A stretch of DNA of 64,000 nucleotides from NCBI GenBank assembly GCA_014801865.1, contig JAAVDH010000018.1, positions 76,279 through 140,278 of the forward strand, given 5' to 3'. Numbering within the stretch: the stretch's first letter is position 1; every line of letters begins with the position of its first letter. The DNA comes from Bacteroides sp. (GTDB taxonomy: Bacteria; Bacteroidota; Bacteroidia; Bacteroidales; Muribaculaceae). The translations under genes were made by a program, and so were the position numbers. Shown piece after piece: positions 26,894 through 37,250 of this stretch. The notes under the pieces are model-generated. The model saw nothing but the letters and a program-made list of their open reading frames with translations. It made no database searches and was not told where the DNA came from.

Positions 26894-26969
26894 CAGGCGA
26901 CCGGGATTGCAATGGCCCGTGAGCCTGCCAACAAACAAAAACAAACAAAGTTTCTAACTTCGTTTTTGT
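26894..26969 (+). promoter_or_regulatory. Two hairpins in the rpsL-rpsG intergenic region
   Basis: Hairpin 1: CAGGC-GAC-CGGG (26894-26905) with CCCG-TGA-GCCTG (26916-26927), leaving a symmetrical GAC/TGA internal loop that could form G-A pairs as in protein-binding motifs. Hairpin 2: ACAAAAAC (26935-26942) with GTTTTTGT (26962-26969), inner AAGTT/AACTT. A regulatory role, for example S7 binding as known between these genes in E. coli, is inferred. Confidence 0.45.
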
Positions 26970-27097
26970 CCATTGGAAAGCTAATTCGCAGAAAATACCA
27001 TATAAAGGTTGAGTAAACAGCACCGGAGGGTGCAGTTGAAGATGATAAAGAAGACAGCAACCAAGCAAACAAAAAACGACAACTACTTAAACCAACA

Positions 27098-27574
27098 ATG
27101 AGAAAGGCTAAGCCAAAAAAACGGATCATCCTTCCCGATCCCGTTTTCAATGACGTGAGAGTGACAAAGTTCGTCAATCATCTTATGTATGATGGTAAGA
27201 AGAACACCTCGTTCACTATCTTCTATGACGCTCTTGAGACTGTGAAGTCTAAGCTCCCCAACGAGGAAAAGACACCTCTCGAAATCTGGAAGAAGGCCCT
27301 CGAAAATGTGACCCCTCAGGTAGAGGTGAAGTCACGCCGTGTGGGTGGTGCAACATTTCAGGTACCTACCGAAATCCGCCCCGATCGCAAAGAGTCAATT
27401 TCAATGAAAAACCTCATCCTCTATGCCCGCAAGCGTGGTGGCAAGACCATGGCTGATAAGCTCGCTGCTGAGATAGTAGACGCTTTCAATGAACAGGGCG
27501 GTGCTTACAAGCGCAAGGAGGATATGCACAAGATGGCCGAGGCTAACCGTGCATTCGCTCACTTCCGTTTCTAA
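27098..27574 (+). CDS. rpsG: 30S ribosomal protein S7
   Basis: A 158-aa primary 16S-binding protein of the small-subunit head. [29 protein letters not shown] and [18 protein letters not shown] are standard. In E. coli S7 represses its own operon by binding the rpsL-rpsG spacer; the structured gap upstream is compatible with this here. Confidence 0.98.
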   Translation: MRKAKPKKRIILPDPVFNDVRVTKFVNHLMYDGKKNTSFTIFYDALETVKSKLPNEEKTPLEIWKKALENVTPQVEVKSRRVGGATFQVPTEIRPDRKESISMKNLILYARKRGGKTMADKLAAEIVDAFNEQGGAYKRKEDMHKMAEANRAFAHFRF

Positions 27575-27651
27575 TAACGCATACGCGACGGTTTTTAAAA
27601 TTTCCCCTCTCTAACATTCGTTGATAACTCTTAGATACGATTAAAAATACA

Positions 27652-29778
27652 ATGGCTAAAGCTGACGAACATCTGAAGTATACCAGAAATATCGGTATCA
27701 TGGCTCACATTGATGCCGGTAAGACTACTACCTCTGAGCGTATACTTTTTTATACCGGTCTGACACACAAGATCGGTGAGGTACATGATGGTGCCGCCAC
27801 CATGGACTGGATGGAACAGGAGCAGGAGCGCGGTATCACTATCACCTCTGCTGCTACCACCACTTTCTGGAAATATAACGACGAAAAATATAAAATCAAC
27901 CTGATTGACACCCCGGGACACGTTGACTTCACCGTAGAGGTAGAACGTTCACTCCGTGTGCTTGACGGTGCTGTGGCTACTTTCTGCGCCGTAGGTGGTG
28001 TAGAGCCCCAGTCAGAGACCGTATGGCGTCAGGCTGATAAATATAATGTGCCCCGTATCGGCTACGTTAACAAGATGGACCGTTCAGGCGCAAACTTCTT
28101 TGAAGTATGCCGCCAGCTTAAGGATGTCCTCGGTGCTAACCCCTGTCCTATACAGATACCCATCGGCGCTGAAGAAACTTTCAAGGGCGTGGTTGACCTG
28201 ATCACCATGAAGGCTCTCTTCTGGCACGACGAAACCATGGGCGCTGAATATTCAGTTGAAGAAATCCCCGCAAACCTCGTTGCCGAGGCTGAAGAGTATC
28301 GCGATAAGATGCTCGAGAAGATCGCCGAATACGACGATGCTCTCATGGAGAAGTACTTCGACGATCCCTCTACTATCACAATCGAAGAAATCAAGCGCGC
28401 TCTGCGTAAGGCTACCCTTTCGATGAACCTCGTTCCCATGATCTGCGGTTCTTCATTTAAGAACAAGGGTGTGCAGTGTCTGCTTGACAATGTCTGCGCT
28501 TACCTCCCCAGCCCCGTTGACTCAGGCGCTGTAGAAGGTCACGCTCCCGGTAATCCCGATGAGGTTGAAACTCGCGAGCCCTCAAGTGAAGCTCCCATGA
28601 GTGCCCTCGCATTTAAGATTGCCACCGACCCCTATGTAGGTCGTCTCTGCTTCTTCCGTGTATATTCAGGCGACGTTGTTGCCGGTAGCTACGTGCTCAA
28701 CTCACGTTCTATGAAGAAAGAGCGCATCTCACGTCTGTTCCAGATGCACTCAAATAAGCAGAACCCCATGGAGAAGATCGGTTGCGGTGATATCGGTGCC
28801 GGCGTAGGTTTCAAGGATATCCGTACCGGTGATACCCTCTGCTCAGAAGAGGCTCCCATCGTACTCGAAGCTATGGAATTCCCCGATCCCGTTATCGGTA
28901 TCGCAGTTGAACCTAAGACTCAGAAAGACCTTGACAAACTCGGCGTTGGTCTTCAGAAGCTCGCTGAGGAGGACCCCACCTTCCGTGTACAGACCAATGA
29001 GGAAACCGGTCAGACCGTCATCTCAGGTATGGGTGAGCTTCACCTCGATATCATTATCGACCGTCTGCGTCGTGAGTTTAAGGTAGAATGTAACCAGGGT
29101 CGTCCCCAGGTAACTTATAAGGAAACTATCACCAAGCCCGTTGAACTTCGCGAGGTATTCAAGAAGCAGACCGGTGGTCGTGGTAAGTTCGCTGATATCA
29201 TCGTTCGTGTTGAGCCCGTTGACGAAGGCTTCGAAGGCGGTCTCCAGTTCGTGGATGAAGTTAAAGGCGGTAATATTCCTAAGGAATTCATCCCCGCTAT
29301 CCAGAAGGGCTTCACCAATGCTATGAAGAACGGTGTGCTCGCAGGTTTCCCCGTTGAACAGCTTAAGGTTACCGTAATCGACGGTTCATTCCACCCCGTT
29401 GACTCTGACCAGCTTTCATTCGAGCTCTGCGCTATTCAGGCCTTCAAGAAGGCTTCTGAAAAGGCCGGTCCCGTACTTCTTGAGCCTATCATGAAGATCG
29501 AAGTAGTTACTCCCGAGGAAAGCATGGGTGACGTGATCAGTGACCTTAACAAGCGTCGTGGTCAGGTAGAAGGTATGGAAACTTCACGCAGCGGTGCCCG
29601 CGTGGTTAAGGCTAAGGCTCCTCTCGCTGAAATGTTCGGCTACGTTACCGCACTCCGTACCATCACCTCAGGTCGTGCTACTTCAACAATGACCTTCTCA
29701 CACTACTCAGAAGTAAGTAACTCAATTGCCCGCAACGTTCTTACCGAATGTCAGGGACGTGTTGATCTGCTTAAATAA
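27652..29778 (+). CDS. fusA: Translation elongation factor G
   Basis: A 708-aa translocase GTPase. G motifs are all canonical: AHIDAGKTT (G1), a switch I with [18 protein letters not shown] (G3, with the catalytic histidine), NKMD (G4). Domains II-V follow, with the domain IV sequence [14 protein letters not shown] and GSFHPVDSD. It is therefore an active GTPase and not the GTPase-deficient EF-G paralogue known in Bacteroides. rpsJ follows directly, with no tuf gene between, which is usual for this phylum. Confidence 0.97.
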   Translation: MAKADEHLKYTRNIGIMAHIDAGKTTTSERILFYTGLTHKIGEVHDGAATMDWMEQEQERGITITSAATTTFWKYNDEKYKINLIDTPGHVDFTVEVERSLRVLDGAVATFCAVGGVEPQSETVWRQADKYNVPRIGYVNKMDRSGANFFEVCRQLKDVLGANPCPIQIPIGAEETFKGVVDLITMKALFWHDETMGAEYSVEEIPANLVAEAEEYRDKMLEKIAEYDDALMEKYFDDPSTITIEEIKRALRKATLSMNLVPMICGSSFKNKGVQCLLDNVCAYLPSPVDSGAVEGHAPGNPDEVETREPSSEAPMSALAFKIATDPYVGRLCFFRVYSGDVVAGSYVLNSRSMKKERISRLFQMHSNKQNPMEKIGCGDIGAGVGFKDIRTGDTLCSEEAPIVLEAMEFPDPVIGIAVEPKTQKDLDKLGVGLQKLAEEDPTFRVQTNEETGQTVISGMGELHLDIIIDRLRREFKVECNQGRPQVTYKETITKPVELREVFKKQTGGRGKFADIIVRVEPVDEGFEGGLQFVDEVKGGNIPKEFIPAIQKGFTNAMKNGVLAGFPVEQLKVTVIDGSFHPVDSDQLSFELCAIQAFKKASEKAGPVLLEPIMKIEVVTPEESMGDVISDLNKRRGQVEGMETSRSGARVVKAKAPLAEMFGYVTALRTITSGRATSTMTFSHYSEVSNSIARNVLTECQGRVDLLK

Positions 29779-29804
29779 TCACCGACACTTTCATACATCA
29801 AAAT

Positions 29805-30110
29805 ATGAGCCAAAAAATCAGAATCAAACTTAAGTCATACGACCACAACCTCGTCGACAAGTCGGCCGAGAAGATCGTAAAGACTGTAAAGTCTACCGGT
29901 GCTGTGATCAGCGGTCCTATACCCCTGCCCACTCACAAGCGTATCTTCACCGTCAATCGCTCGACCTTCGTCAACAAGAAGTCGCGTGAACAGTTCCAGC
30001 TCTCATCATTCAAGCGTCTTATTGACATCTACAACTCAACTGCCAAAACAGTTGACGCTCTGATGAAGCTTGAACTTCCCAGCGGTGTGGAAGTAGAGAT
30101 CAAGGTGTAA
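29805..30110 (+). CDS. rpsJ: 30S ribosomal protein S10
   Basis: A 101-aa protein of the 30S head that also joins NusB in antitermination complexes. [17 protein letters not shown] and [25 protein letters not shown] are diagnostic. It begins 26 bases after fusA, so the S10 genes appear to be read from the str promoter; I saw no separate S10 promoter. Confidence 0.98.
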   Translation: MSQKIRIKLKSYDHNLVDKSAEKIVKTVKSTGAVISGPIPLPTHKRIFTVNRSTFVNKKSREQFQLSSFKRLIDIYNSTAKTVDALMKLELPSGVEVEIKV

Positions 30111-30179
30111 TGCCTTGACTCTCTTTAATGACTAAAGAAATTTAACCAATCAATCTGACAAACCCAAAAGTTAAAAGAA

Positions 30180-30800
30180 ATGCCAGGATTATTAGGAAAG
30201 AAAATCGGAATGACATCCGTTTTCAGTGCCGACGGCAAGAACGTGCCGTGCACTGTTATCGAAGTAGGTCCTTGCGTGGTTACACAGGTTAAGACTGCCG
30301 CAACTGACGGTTATGACGCAGTGCAGCTTGGCTTCGAGGAAAAGAAGGACAAGCATACCACCGCTCCTATGGCCGGTCACTTCAAGAAGGCAGGTACCGC
30401 CCCGCAGAGATACTTGGCCGAGTTCAAAGGTTTTGAGGAGGAGTATAAGCTCGGTGACGTTGTTACCGTTGACAAGCTCTTCTCTGATGCCGACTTTGTT
30501 GACATTCAGGGTACCTCAAAGGGTAAAGGCTTCCAGGGCGTAGTTAAGCGTCATGGTTTCGGTGGTGTAGGCCAGAGCACTCATGGTCAGCACAACCGTC
30601 TCCGCGCCCCCGGTTCGGTAGGCGCTTGTTCTTACCCCGCTAAGGTGTTCAAAGGCATGCGTATGGCAGGCCAGATGGGCAATGAGAAGGTAACTGTGCA
30701 GAACCTGCAGGTTATCAAGGTGCTCCCCGAACACAATCTGTTGATGATCAAGGGTTCAATCCCCGGTAGTAAAGGTTCAATCGTAATAATTGAGAAATAA
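30180..30800 (+). CDS. rplC: 50S ribosomal protein L3
   Basis: A 206-aa early-assembly 23S-binding protein. [15 protein letters not shown] and the [23 protein letters not shown] loop, which approaches the peptidyl transferase centre, are present. Its stop overlaps the rplD start by one base (TAATG). Confidence 0.98.
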   Translation: MPGLLGKKIGMTSVFSADGKNVPCTVIEVGPCVVTQVKTAATDGYDAVQLGFEEKKDKHTTAPMAGHFKKAGTAPQRYLAEFKGFEEEYKLGDVVTVDKLFSDADFVDIQGTSKGKGFQGVVKRHGFGGVGQSTHGQHNRLRAPGSVGACSYPAKVFKGMRMAGQMGNEKVTVQNLQVIKVLPEHNLLMIKGSIPGSKGSIVIIEK

Positions 30801-31420
30801 TGGAACTCGCAATATACAATATCAACGGTGAAGACACCGGTCGCAAGGCTCAGCTCAACGACGAGGTGTTTGCAATTGACGCCAACGAGCACGCCGTATA
30901 TCTCGATGTGAAGCAATACCTTGCTAACCAGCGTCAGGGTACCCACAAGTCAAAAGAACGTAGCGAAGTATCAGGCTCAACTCGCAAGCTTCACAAGCAG
31001 AAGGGTGGCGGCGGCGCACGTATCGGTGATATCAACTCACCCGTGCTCGTAGGTGGTGGCCGTGTATTCGGTCCCCGTCCCCGTGACTATCGCTTCAAAC
31101 TTAACAAGAAGGTGAAGCAGCTCGCCCGCAAGTCAGCTCTGACCTATAAGGTGCAGGACAACGAGATCAAGATCGTGGAAAACTTCGATTTTGAGGCTCC
31201 CAAGACAAAAGAATTCATAAAGATTGCTAAAAATCTCCAGGTTGAGGGCAAGAAGGTCCTTCTCGTTTTGGCATCTGCAGAAAATAACGTATATTTGTCT
31301 GTCCGTAACATACCCAACGCTGAGGTTATCTTGGCGAAGGACGTCAACACCTATGTGCTGATGCGCAGCAACGCTATCCTTCTTACAGAGGGTAGCCTTG
31401 ATGTCATTAATAATCTTTAA
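30800..31420 (+). CDS. rplD: 50S ribosomal protein L4
   Basis: A 206-aa protein lining the exit tunnel. The extended loop [46 protein letters not shown] is the tunnel-constriction segment. In E. coli L4 also represses the S10 operon; no matching leader was identified here. One-base overlap with rplC. Confidence 0.98.
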   Translation: MELAIYNINGEDTGRKAQLNDEVFAIDANEHAVYLDVKQYLANQRQGTHKSKERSEVSGSTRKLHKQKGGGGARIGDINSPVLVGGGRVFGPRPRDYRFKLNKKVKQLARKSALTYKVQDNEIKIVENFDFEAPKTKEFIKIAKNLQVEGKKVLLVLASAENNVYLSVRNIPNAEVILAKDVNTYVLMRSNAILLTEGSLDVINNL

Positions 31421-31445
31421 CCAAAACTGAAGGAATATCATAACA

Positions 31446-31736
31446 ATGGAAATTTCAATCAAGCCCATCGTTACCGAAAAGGCAACCAAGCTCACTGATA
31501 AGCTTAACCGCTACACCTTCAGAGTATCTCCCGAGGCCAACAAGTATCAGATCAAGCAGCTGATCGAAGATATCTACGGCGTGAAGGTGGTTGAAGTAAA
31601 TACTATGGTTGTACGTGGCAAGAATAAGTCACGTTGGACAAAGAGTGGTCTTCTTCGCGGTAAGACCTCTGCCTATAAGAAGGCAGTGGTAGCCGTTGAG
31701 GAAGGTCAGACTATTGACTTCTACAGCAATATTTAA
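31446..31736 (+). CDS. rplW: 50S ribosomal protein L23
   Basis: A 96-aa exit-site protein that docks trigger factor and SRP. EISIKPIVTEKATKLTDKLNRYTFRV, KYQIKQLIEDIYGVKVVEVNT and the conserved basic GKNKSRW are present. Normal position between rplD and rplB. Confidence 0.98.
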   Translation: MEISIKPIVTEKATKLTDKLNRYTFRVSPEANKYQIKQLIEDIYGVKVVEVNTMVVRGKNKSRWTKSGLLRGKTSAYKKAVVAVEEGQTIDFYSNI

Positions 31737-31744
31737 TATAGAAA

Positions 31745-32572
31745 ATGGCAGTAAGAAAATTCAAGCCCACTACACCGGGGCAAAGACACAAAGTTATTGG
31801 CGTGTTCAAAGGTACCATCACTGCTACCACGCCAGAGAAGTCTCTTACAGTCGGTAAAAAAGCCTCCGGAGGCCGTAACGCCGAAGGACACCTCACCGTT
31901 AGATACCTTGGCGGTGGTCACAAGCGCAAATACCGTACTATTGACTTTAAGAGAAATAAGGACGGTGTACCCGCAGTAGTAAAGAGCATCGAGTACGATC
32001 CTAACCGTTCGGCTCGTATCGCCCTCCTTTACTATGCTGACGGTGCAAAGACTTATATCATCGCACCCAACGGCTTACAGGTAGGCGCTACTCTCGTAAG
32101 TGGTGCTGAGGCTGCTCCCGAAGTGGGTAACGCTCTTCCTCTGAGCGCAATCCCCGTGGGTACCCTCATCCACAACATTGAGCTCCGTCCCGGTCAGGGA
32201 GCCTTCATGGCTCGTTCAGCCGGCACATTCGCACAGCTCGTGTCACGTGAAGGCGACTACGCTATTATCAAATTACCTTCAGGCGAAACCCGTAAGGTGC
32301 TCGCAGCTTGTCGAGCTACTGTAGGTGTTGTAGGCAACAGCGAGCACTCGCTCGAGCGTTCCGGTAAGGCCGGTCGTTCACGTTGGCTCGGCCGTCGCCC
32401 CCGCAACAGAGGTGTTGTTATGAACCCTGTCGATCACCCCATGGGTGGTGGTGAAGGCCGCGCTTCCGGTGGTCATCCCCGTAGCCGCAAGGGCCTGTAC
32501 TCTAAGGGTCTTAAGACACGTTCGCCGAAGAAACATTCTTCGAAGTACATCATTGAAAGAAGAAAGAAGTAA
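31745..32572 (+). CDS. rplB: 50S ribosomal protein L2
   Basis: A 275-aa protein close to the peptidyl transferase centre, required for subunit association. [16 protein letters not shown], the [26 protein letters not shown] segment and the functional histidine in [14 protein letters not shown] are all present. It starts 8 bases after rplW. Confidence 0.98.
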   Translation: MAVRKFKPTTPGQRHKVIGVFKGTITATTPEKSLTVGKKASGGRNAEGHLTVRYLGGGHKRKYRTIDFKRNKDGVPAVVKSIEYDPNRSARIALLYYADGAKTYIIAPNGLQVGATLVSGAEAAPEVGNALPLSAIPVGTLIHNIELRPGQGAFMARSAGTFAQLVSREGDYAIIKLPSGETRKVLAACRATVGVVGNSEHSLERSGKAGRSRWLGRRPRNRGVVMNPVDHPMGGGEGRASGGHPRSRKGLYSKGLKTRSPKKHSSKYIIERRKK

Positions 32573-32592
32573 TCTGATTAATTAAGCAACTT

Positions 32593-32859
32593 ATGAGTCG
32601 TTCATTAAAAAAGGGTCCCTTCATCAGCGTAAAGCTCGAAAAGAAGGTGGCAGCAATGGAAGAAAGCGGAAAGAAGTCTGTTATAAAGACTTGGAGCCGC
32701 GCTTCTATGATCGCTCCTGAATTCGTGGGCCACACATTTGCGGTACATAATGGCAATAAGTTCATCCCCGTTTATGTGACTGAGAATATGGTAGGTCACA
32801 AGCTCGGTGAATTTGCTCCCACCCGCAACTTCCGTGGTCACGCCGGTAACAAGAGATAA
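32593..32859 (+). CDS. rpsS: 30S ribosomal protein S19
   Basis: An 88-aa 30S-head protein partnering S13. [33 protein letters not shown] and [16 protein letters not shown] are the standard blocks. No unusual features. Confidence 0.98.
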   Translation: MSRSLKKGPFISVKLEKKVAAMEESGKKSVIKTWSRASMIAPEFVGHTFAVHNGNKFIPVYVTENMVGHKLGEFAPTRNFRGHAGNKR

Positions 32860-32906
32860 CCTCGGGACCTTTAACAAGTCTTTGAAAAAAAAAGAAACAA
32901 AATAAA

Positions 32907-33314
32907 ATGGGTGTAAGAAAAAGATTATCCGCCGAAAAAATGAAGGAAGAGCGCAAGTCAGTGGCCTTCGCCAAGCTGACTAACATTCCCTCCTCACCCC
33001 GCAAGATGCGTCTCGTGGCAGACATGATCCGTGGAGTAGAGGTTTTCCGTGCGCTCGGTATCCTGAAATTCTCTAATAAGAATGCGGCCGTTGTTCTTGA
33101 AAAGGGTCTCCGCTCGGCAGTAGCCAACTGGGAGGCTAAGAATGACCGCAAAGCTGAAAATGGTGAACTCTGTGTGAGCACCATCATGGTAGGCTGTGCA
33201 CCGATGCTCAAGCGTCTTCGTCCCGCTCCCCAGGGTCGTGGCTATCGCATCCGTAAGCGCGCCAACCACGTGACCATAATCGTAGATGCAATTGATAACG
33301 CTAAAAAGGCATAA
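32907..33314 (+). CDS. rplV: 50S ribosomal protein L22
   Basis: A 135-aa exit-tunnel protein. The start at 32907 gives [43 protein letters not shown]; the N-terminal extension of about 20 residues is common in Bacteroidetes. The beta-hairpin loop [24 protein letters not shown] reaches the tunnel. Confidence 0.97.
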   Translation: MGVRKRLSAEKMKEERKSVAFAKLTNIPSSPRKMRLVADMIRGVEVFRALGILKFSNKNAAVVLEKGLRSAVANWEAKNDRKAENGELCVSTIMVGCAPMLKRLRPAPQGRGYRIRKRANHVTIIVDAIDNAKKA

Positions 33315-33318
33315 ATAA

Positions 33319-34059
33319 ATGGGACAGAAAGTTAATCCTATCAGCAATCGCTTAGGTGTCATTCGTGGTTGGGACTCCAACTGGTATGGCGGCAAGAAAT
33401 ATGGCGACACACTGCTCGAAGACTCTAAGCTCCGCAAGTACCTCAACGTACGTCTCGCCAAGTCAAGCGTGTCACGCATCGTGATCGAGCGCACACTTAA
33501 GCTCATCACTATCACTGTTTGCACATCACGTCCCGGTCTTATCATCGGTAAGGGTGGTTCTGAGGTCGACAAGCTCAAGGAAGAGCTCAAGAAGATCACT
33601 GACAAGGATGTGCAGATTAACATCTTCGAGGTAAAGCGTCCTGAACTCGACGCAGAAATTGTTGCCTCGACTATCGCCCGTCAGATTGAAGGCAAGATTG
33701 CCTACCGTCGTGCTGTGAAGATGGCCATTGCCTCTACAATGCGCAGCGGAGCTGAGGGTATCAAGGTGCAGGTAAGCGGCCGTCTTAACGGTGCTGAAAT
33801 CGCACGTTCGGAAATGTTCAAGGAAGGTCGTACTCCTCTCCACACTCTCCGTGCCGACATCGACTACGCTCTCGTAGAAGCCCACACCAAGGTAGGTGTT
33901 ATCGGTGTTAAGGTATGGATCTGCCGTGGTGAAGTGTATGGCAAGCGCGACCTCGCTCCCTCATTCACTAATAACGATAAGGGTGGTCGTCCTTCTAATG
34001 GCGGTAATGACCGTCGTCGTGGTGGTTTCCGCAAACCCCGCAACAATAACAACCGTTAA
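33319..34059 (+). CDS. rpsC: 30S ribosomal protein S3
   Basis: A 246-aa protein at the mRNA entry site with a KH domain ([19 protein letters not shown]). The C-terminal 30 residues are an Arg/Gly/Asn-rich tail ([15 protein letters not shown] then NNNNR) beyond the usual core; such tails are known in the phylum. It starts 4 bases after rplV. Confidence 0.98.
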   Translation: MGQKVNPISNRLGVIRGWDSNWYGGKKYGDTLLEDSKLRKYLNVRLAKSSVSRIVIERTLKLITITVCTSRPGLIIGKGGSEVDKLKEELKKITDKDVQINIFEVKRPELDAEIVASTIARQIEGKIAYRRAVKMAIASTMRSGAEGIKVQVSGRLNGAEIARSEMFKEGRTPLHTLRADIDYALVEAHTKVGVIGVKVWICRGEVYGKRDLAPSFTNNDKGGRPSNGGNDRRRGGFRKPRNNNNR

Positions 34060-34085
34060 CCCTCACCAACTAATCGAACACAACA

Positions 34086-34517
34086 ATGTTACAACCCAAG
34101 AAAACAAAATTTCGCCGCCAGCAAAAAGGCCGTATGAAAGGCAATGCTATGCGCGGCAATCAGTTGGCCTTCGGTTCGTTTGGCATTAAGACTCTTGAGT
34201 CGAAGTGGATTACCGGCCGACAGATTGAGGCAGCCCGTATTGCTGTGACCCGTTACATGCAGCGTCAGGGTCAGATCTGGATCCGCATCTTCCCCGACAA
34301 GCCTATCACTAAGAAGCCTGCCGAAGTGCGAATGGGTAAAGGTAAAGGTAATCCCGAAGGATTCGTTGCGCCTGTTACCCCCGGACGTATCCTCATCGAG
34401 GTTGAAGGTGTATCTTACGACATCGCTAAGGAAGCTCTCCGTCTGGCCGCTCAGAAACTCCCTGTTACTACAAAGTTTATTGTGCGTCGCGACTATGACC
34501 CAACTCAAAACGTGTAA
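34086..34517 (+). CDS. rplP: 50S ribosomal protein L16
   Basis: A 143-aa protein near the A-site t[24 protein letters not shown] and the conserved loop [17 protein letters not shown], with the arginine that is often beta-hydroxylated nearby, are present. Standard position after rpsC. Confidence 0.98.
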   Translation: MLQPKKTKFRRQQKGRMKGNAMRGNQLAFGSFGIKTLESKWITGRQIEAARIAVTRYMQRQGQIWIRIFPDKPITKKPAEVRMGKGKGNPEGFVAPVTPGRILIEVEGVSYDIAKEALRLAAQKLPVTTKFIVRRDYDPTQNV

Positions 34518-34523
34518 CCCGTC

Positions 34524-34721
34524 ATGAAGAAAGAAGAGATAAAGGAACTCAGCACGGCCGACCTCAAGGAGCGTCTCCAGCAGATGGAAAAGGACTATGC
34601 ACAGCTCAAGATCAACCACTCGATCTCACCCCTTGACAGTCCCGCAAAGATTACAGCTGACCGCAAGATGATTGCCCGCGTAAAGACCGAGCTCCGCATG
34701 CGTGAACTTAACAACAAGTAA
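34524..34721 (+). CDS. rpmC: 50S ribosomal protein L29
   Basis: A 65-aa two-helix protein next to L23 at the tunnel exit. KKEEIKELSTADLKERLQQMEKDYAQLKINHSISPLDSPAKI is typical. It begins 6 bases after rplP. Confidence 0.97.
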   Translation: MKKEEIKELSTADLKERLQQMEKDYAQLKINHSISPLDSPAKITADRKMIARVKTELRMRELNNK

Positions 34722-34733
34722 TCCCTGACTACA

Positions 34734-34991
34734 ATGGAAAAGAGAAATCTTAGAAAAGAACGCGTTGGAGTTGTTTCAAGCAACAAGGGCGACAAGACAA
34801 TCACGGTTACCGTGAAATGGAAAGAAAAGCATCCCATCTATGGTAAGTTTGTAAACAAAACCAAGAAGTACCACGCACATGACGAAAAGAACGAGTGCAG
34901 CGTAGGCGACACCGTTCGCGTTATGGAGACACGTCCTCTGAGCAAGACCAAGAGATGGAGATTAGTAGAAATCATCGAAAAAGTTAAGTAA
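34734..34991 (+). CDS. rpsQ: 30S ribosomal protein S17
   Basis: An 85-aa OB-fold primary binder of 16[25 protein letters not shown] and [23 protein letters not shown] are the conserved blocks. Three bases separate its stop from rplN. Confidence 0.98.
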   Translation: MEKRNLRKERVGVVSSNKGDKTITVTVKWKEKHPIYGKFVNKTKKYHAHDEKNECSVGDTVRVMETRPLSKTKRWRLVEIIEKVK

Positions 34992-34994
34992 CAA

Positions 34995-35360
34995 ATGATA
35001 CAGACTGAAAGCCGTTTAACCGTTGCTGATAACAGCGGTGCCAAAGAAGCCCTCTGCATACATGTTCTGGGTGGCACAGGTAGACGTTACGCTACTGTAG
35101 GTGACATCATCGTGGTGTCTGTAAAGAGCGTAATCCCTTCTTCCGACGTGAAGAAAGGTACTGTGTCAAAGGCCATGGTAGTACGTACCAAGAAGGAAAT
35201 CCGTCGTCCCGACGGAAGTTACATCCGCTTTGACGATAATGCCTGCGTGCTTCTCAACAATGCCGGAGAACTTCGCGGAACACGTATCTTCGGACCCGTA
35301 GCTCGTGAGCTCCGTGGCGCCAACATGAAGATTGTGTCTCTCGCTCCCGAGGTACTTTAA
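34995..35360 (+). CDS. rplN: 50S ribosomal protein L14
   Basis: A 121-aa protein at the subunit interface and the docking site of RsfS, whose gene is at 1866-2225. [27 protein letters not shown] and [14 protein letters not shown] are diagnostic. Confidence 0.98.
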   Translation: MIQTESRLTVADNSGAKEALCIHVLGGTGRRYATVGDIIVVSVKSVIPSSDVKKGTVSKAMVVRTKKEIRRPDGSYIRFDDNACVLLNNAGELRGTRIFGPVARELRGANMKIVSLAPEVL

Positions 35361-35417
35361 TGTATGTAAGCGTGTAAACGAACTGCATTTACAACTGAAA
35401 ACTCAGACTACAACACA

Positions 35418-35735
35418 ATGAAATCCAATATTAAGAAAGGCGACAACGTCTATGTGCGTTCCGGTGAAGACCGTGGCGCCACGGGCCGTGTGCTTAAGGT
35501 GCTTGTAAAGGAGCACCGCGCACTCGTTGAAGGTGTCAATATGGTCACCAAGGCCACTAAGCCTTCTGCCAAGCATCCTCAGGGAGGTCTTGTGAAGATG
35601 GAAGCTCCCATTCACATCTCCAACCTCAGCCTCCTCGACCCCAAGACCGGCAAGCCCACTCGTGTAGGCCACAAGAAGAATGCCGAAGGTAAAACCGTAC
35701 GTTACGCTAAAAAGTCAGGAGAGGAGATTAAGTAA
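35418..35735 (+). CDS. rplX: 50S ribosomal protein L24
   Basis: A 105-aa assembly-initiator protein with a KOW motif ([23 protein letters not shown]). The C-terminal [22 protein letters not shown] is typical. The stop overlaps the rplE start by one base (TAATG). Confidence 0.98.
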   Translation: MKSNIKKGDNVYVRSGEDRGATGRVLKVLVKEHRALVEGVNMVTKATKPSAKHPQGGLVKMEAPIHISNLSLLDPKTGKPTRVGHKKNAEGKTVRYAKKSGEEIK

Positions 35736-36286
35736 TGAGCACCACAACACTTAAGAAAGACTATAAGGAACGTATCGTTCCCGCCCTCGAAAAGGAGTTT
35801 GGCTATACCACCGTAATGCAGGTGCCCCGTCTTGAGAAGATCGTGATCAATCAGGGTCTTGGCGAAGCCACTCAGGATAAGAAAGTGATCGAAACTGCCA
35901 TCAACGAGCTTACTGCCATCACCGGTCAGAAGGCTGTGGCTACTCTTTCACGCAAGGACATCTCAAACTTCAAGGTTCGTAAGAAGATGCCCATCGGCGT
36001 AATGGTGACACTGCGTCGCGACAAGATGTACGAATTCCTCGAACGTCTTATCCGCGTAGCTCTTCCCCGTATACGTGACTTCAAGGGTATCGAAGGCAAG
36101 CTTGACGGTCGTGGCAACTATACTCTTGGCATCACCGAGCAGATCATCTTCCCTGAGATCAACATTGACAACATCTCCAAGCTCATGGGTATGAACATCA
36201 CCTTCGTTACTTCAGCTAAGACTGACGAAGAAGGTTTCGCTCTGCTCAAGGAGTTCGGATTGCCTTTTAAGAATGCTAAAAAGTAA
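35735..36286 (+). CDS. rplE: 50S ribosomal protein L5
   Basis: A 183-aa protein binding 5S r[43 protein letters not shown] and [25 protein letters not shown] are standard. Coupled to rplX by the overlapping start. Confidence 0.98.
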   Translation: MSTTTLKKDYKERIVPALEKEFGYTTVMQVPRLEKIVINQGLGEATQDKKVIETAINELTAITGQKAVATLSRKDISNFKVRKKMPIGVMVTLRRDKMYEFLERLIRVALPRIRDFKGIEGKLDGRGNYTLGITEQIIFPEINIDNISKLMGMNITFVTSAKTDEEGFALLKEFGLPFKNAKK

Positions 36287-36305
36287 TTCCCCGCAATAAT
36301 CTACT

Positions 36306-36617
36306 ATGGCAAAAGAATCAATGAAGGCCCGCGAGGTAAAAAGAGCCAAACTCATGGCTAAATATGCCGAAAAGCGCGCAGCCTTAAAGAAGATTGTTAA
36401 CTCCGGTGTGAATGAGGAAAACCGCGAGGAGGCCTACGAGGCTGCCCAGAAGCTCCAGTCACTTCCCAAGAACAGCAATCCCATCCGTCTGCACAACCGT
36501 TGCAAGATAACCGGCCGCCCCAAAGGCTATATGCGTCAGTTCGGACTCAGCCGCATACAGTTCCGCGAAATGGCATCTGCCGGCCTTATCCCCGGTGTCA
36601 AGAAAGCAAGCTGGTAA
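36306..36617 (+). CDS. rpsN: 30S ribosomal protein S14, zinc-independent type
   Basis: A 103-aa S14. Only one cysteine is in the position of the usual CxxC pairs ([20 protein letters not shown]), so this is the zinc-free form. The central segment [27 protein letters not shown] makes it a long variant. A 212-base structured gap follows before rpsH. Confidence 0.97.
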   Translation: MAKESMKAREVKRAKLMAKYAEKRAALKKIVNSGVNEENREEAYEAAQKLQSLPKNSNPIRLHNRCKITGRPKGYMRQFGLSRIQFREMASAGLIPGVKKASW

Positions 36618-36829
36618 TCCACCTTCCGATTGCTTACTTCAAATAATAATTCGAAGCAAAACATTTAGGAATATCGGTTTCTGACACTATCGTCCGACTC
36701 CCGGCGACCCCGAGCCTCGACATACGTTTTTAACTTAGGAGCAACGACAATGTCGCGGCAAAGGGGAGCAGGATTCACGACATATTAAATATTGTTCGGA
36801 AACGCCGAATCAATTTAAACTAATCAAAA
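36618..36829 (+). promoter_or_regulatory. Structured gap between rpsN and rpsH
   Basis: Unusually long spacer for the spc region, with no reading frame. CGACAT (36718-36723) can pair with ATGTCG (36750-36755), and ATTGTTCGG (36791-36799) pairs with CCGAATCAAT (36805-36814) with one bulged base, just before the rpsH start. S8 is a known autoregulator in E. coli, so a leader for S8 is possible; this is inference. Confidence 0.35.
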
Positions 36830-37228
36830 ATGACTGATCCTATTGCAGATTATCTGACAAGATTGAGGAACGCCATCCGTGCCAACCATCGTGTGGTTGA
36901 GATTCCGGCCTCAAACTTGAAAAAAGAAATCACAAAGATTCTTTTTGAACAAGGCTATATTCTTAATTATAAGTTTATAGAGGGTGAGACCCCCGCAGGC
37001 ATCATCAAGATCGCCCTTAAGTATGACCCCATTGATAAGGTCAACGCTATCAAAGACCTCAAGCGTGTGTCACGTCCCGGTCTTCGCCAGTATACTGGCT
37101 ACAAAGATATGCCCCGTGTGTTAAATGGACTCGGTATCGCCATTCTCTCCACCTCAAAGGGTGTGATGACCAACAAGAAGGCCTCTGACCTCAAGATTGG
37201 CGGTGAAGTGCTCTGCTATGTTTACTAA
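36830..37228 (+). CDS. rpsH: 30S ribosomal protein S8
   Basis: A 132-aa primary 16S binder. MTDPIADYLTRLRNAIRANH and the C-terminal RVLNGLGIAILSTSKGVMTNKKA are diagnostic. In E. coli S8 regulates the spc operon, which gives interest to the structured gap just upstream. Confidence 0.98.
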   Translation: MTDPIADYLTRLRNAIRANHRVVEIPASNLKKEITKILFEQGYILNYKFIEGETPAGIIKIALKYDPIDKVNAIKDLKRVSRPGLRQYTGYKDMPRVLNGLGIAILSTSKGVMTNKKASDLKIGGEVLCYVY

Positions 37229-37233
37229 TTAAT

Positions 37234-37240
37234 GAGGAGG
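37234..37240 (+). promoter_or_regulatory. Strong Shine-Dalgarno site of rplF
   Basis: GAGGAGG lies 10 bases before the rplF ATG at 37251. Most genes in this window lack such a purine-rich site, as usual in Bacteroidetes, so this one stands out. Confidence 0.7.
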
Positions 37241-37250
37241 AAAAATAACT

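Noticed and set aside
27652..29778. Considered whether this EF-G is the GTPase-deficient Bacteroides paralogue
   Set aside because: All G motifs, including DTPGHVDF and NKMD, are canonical, and it lies in the str cluster.
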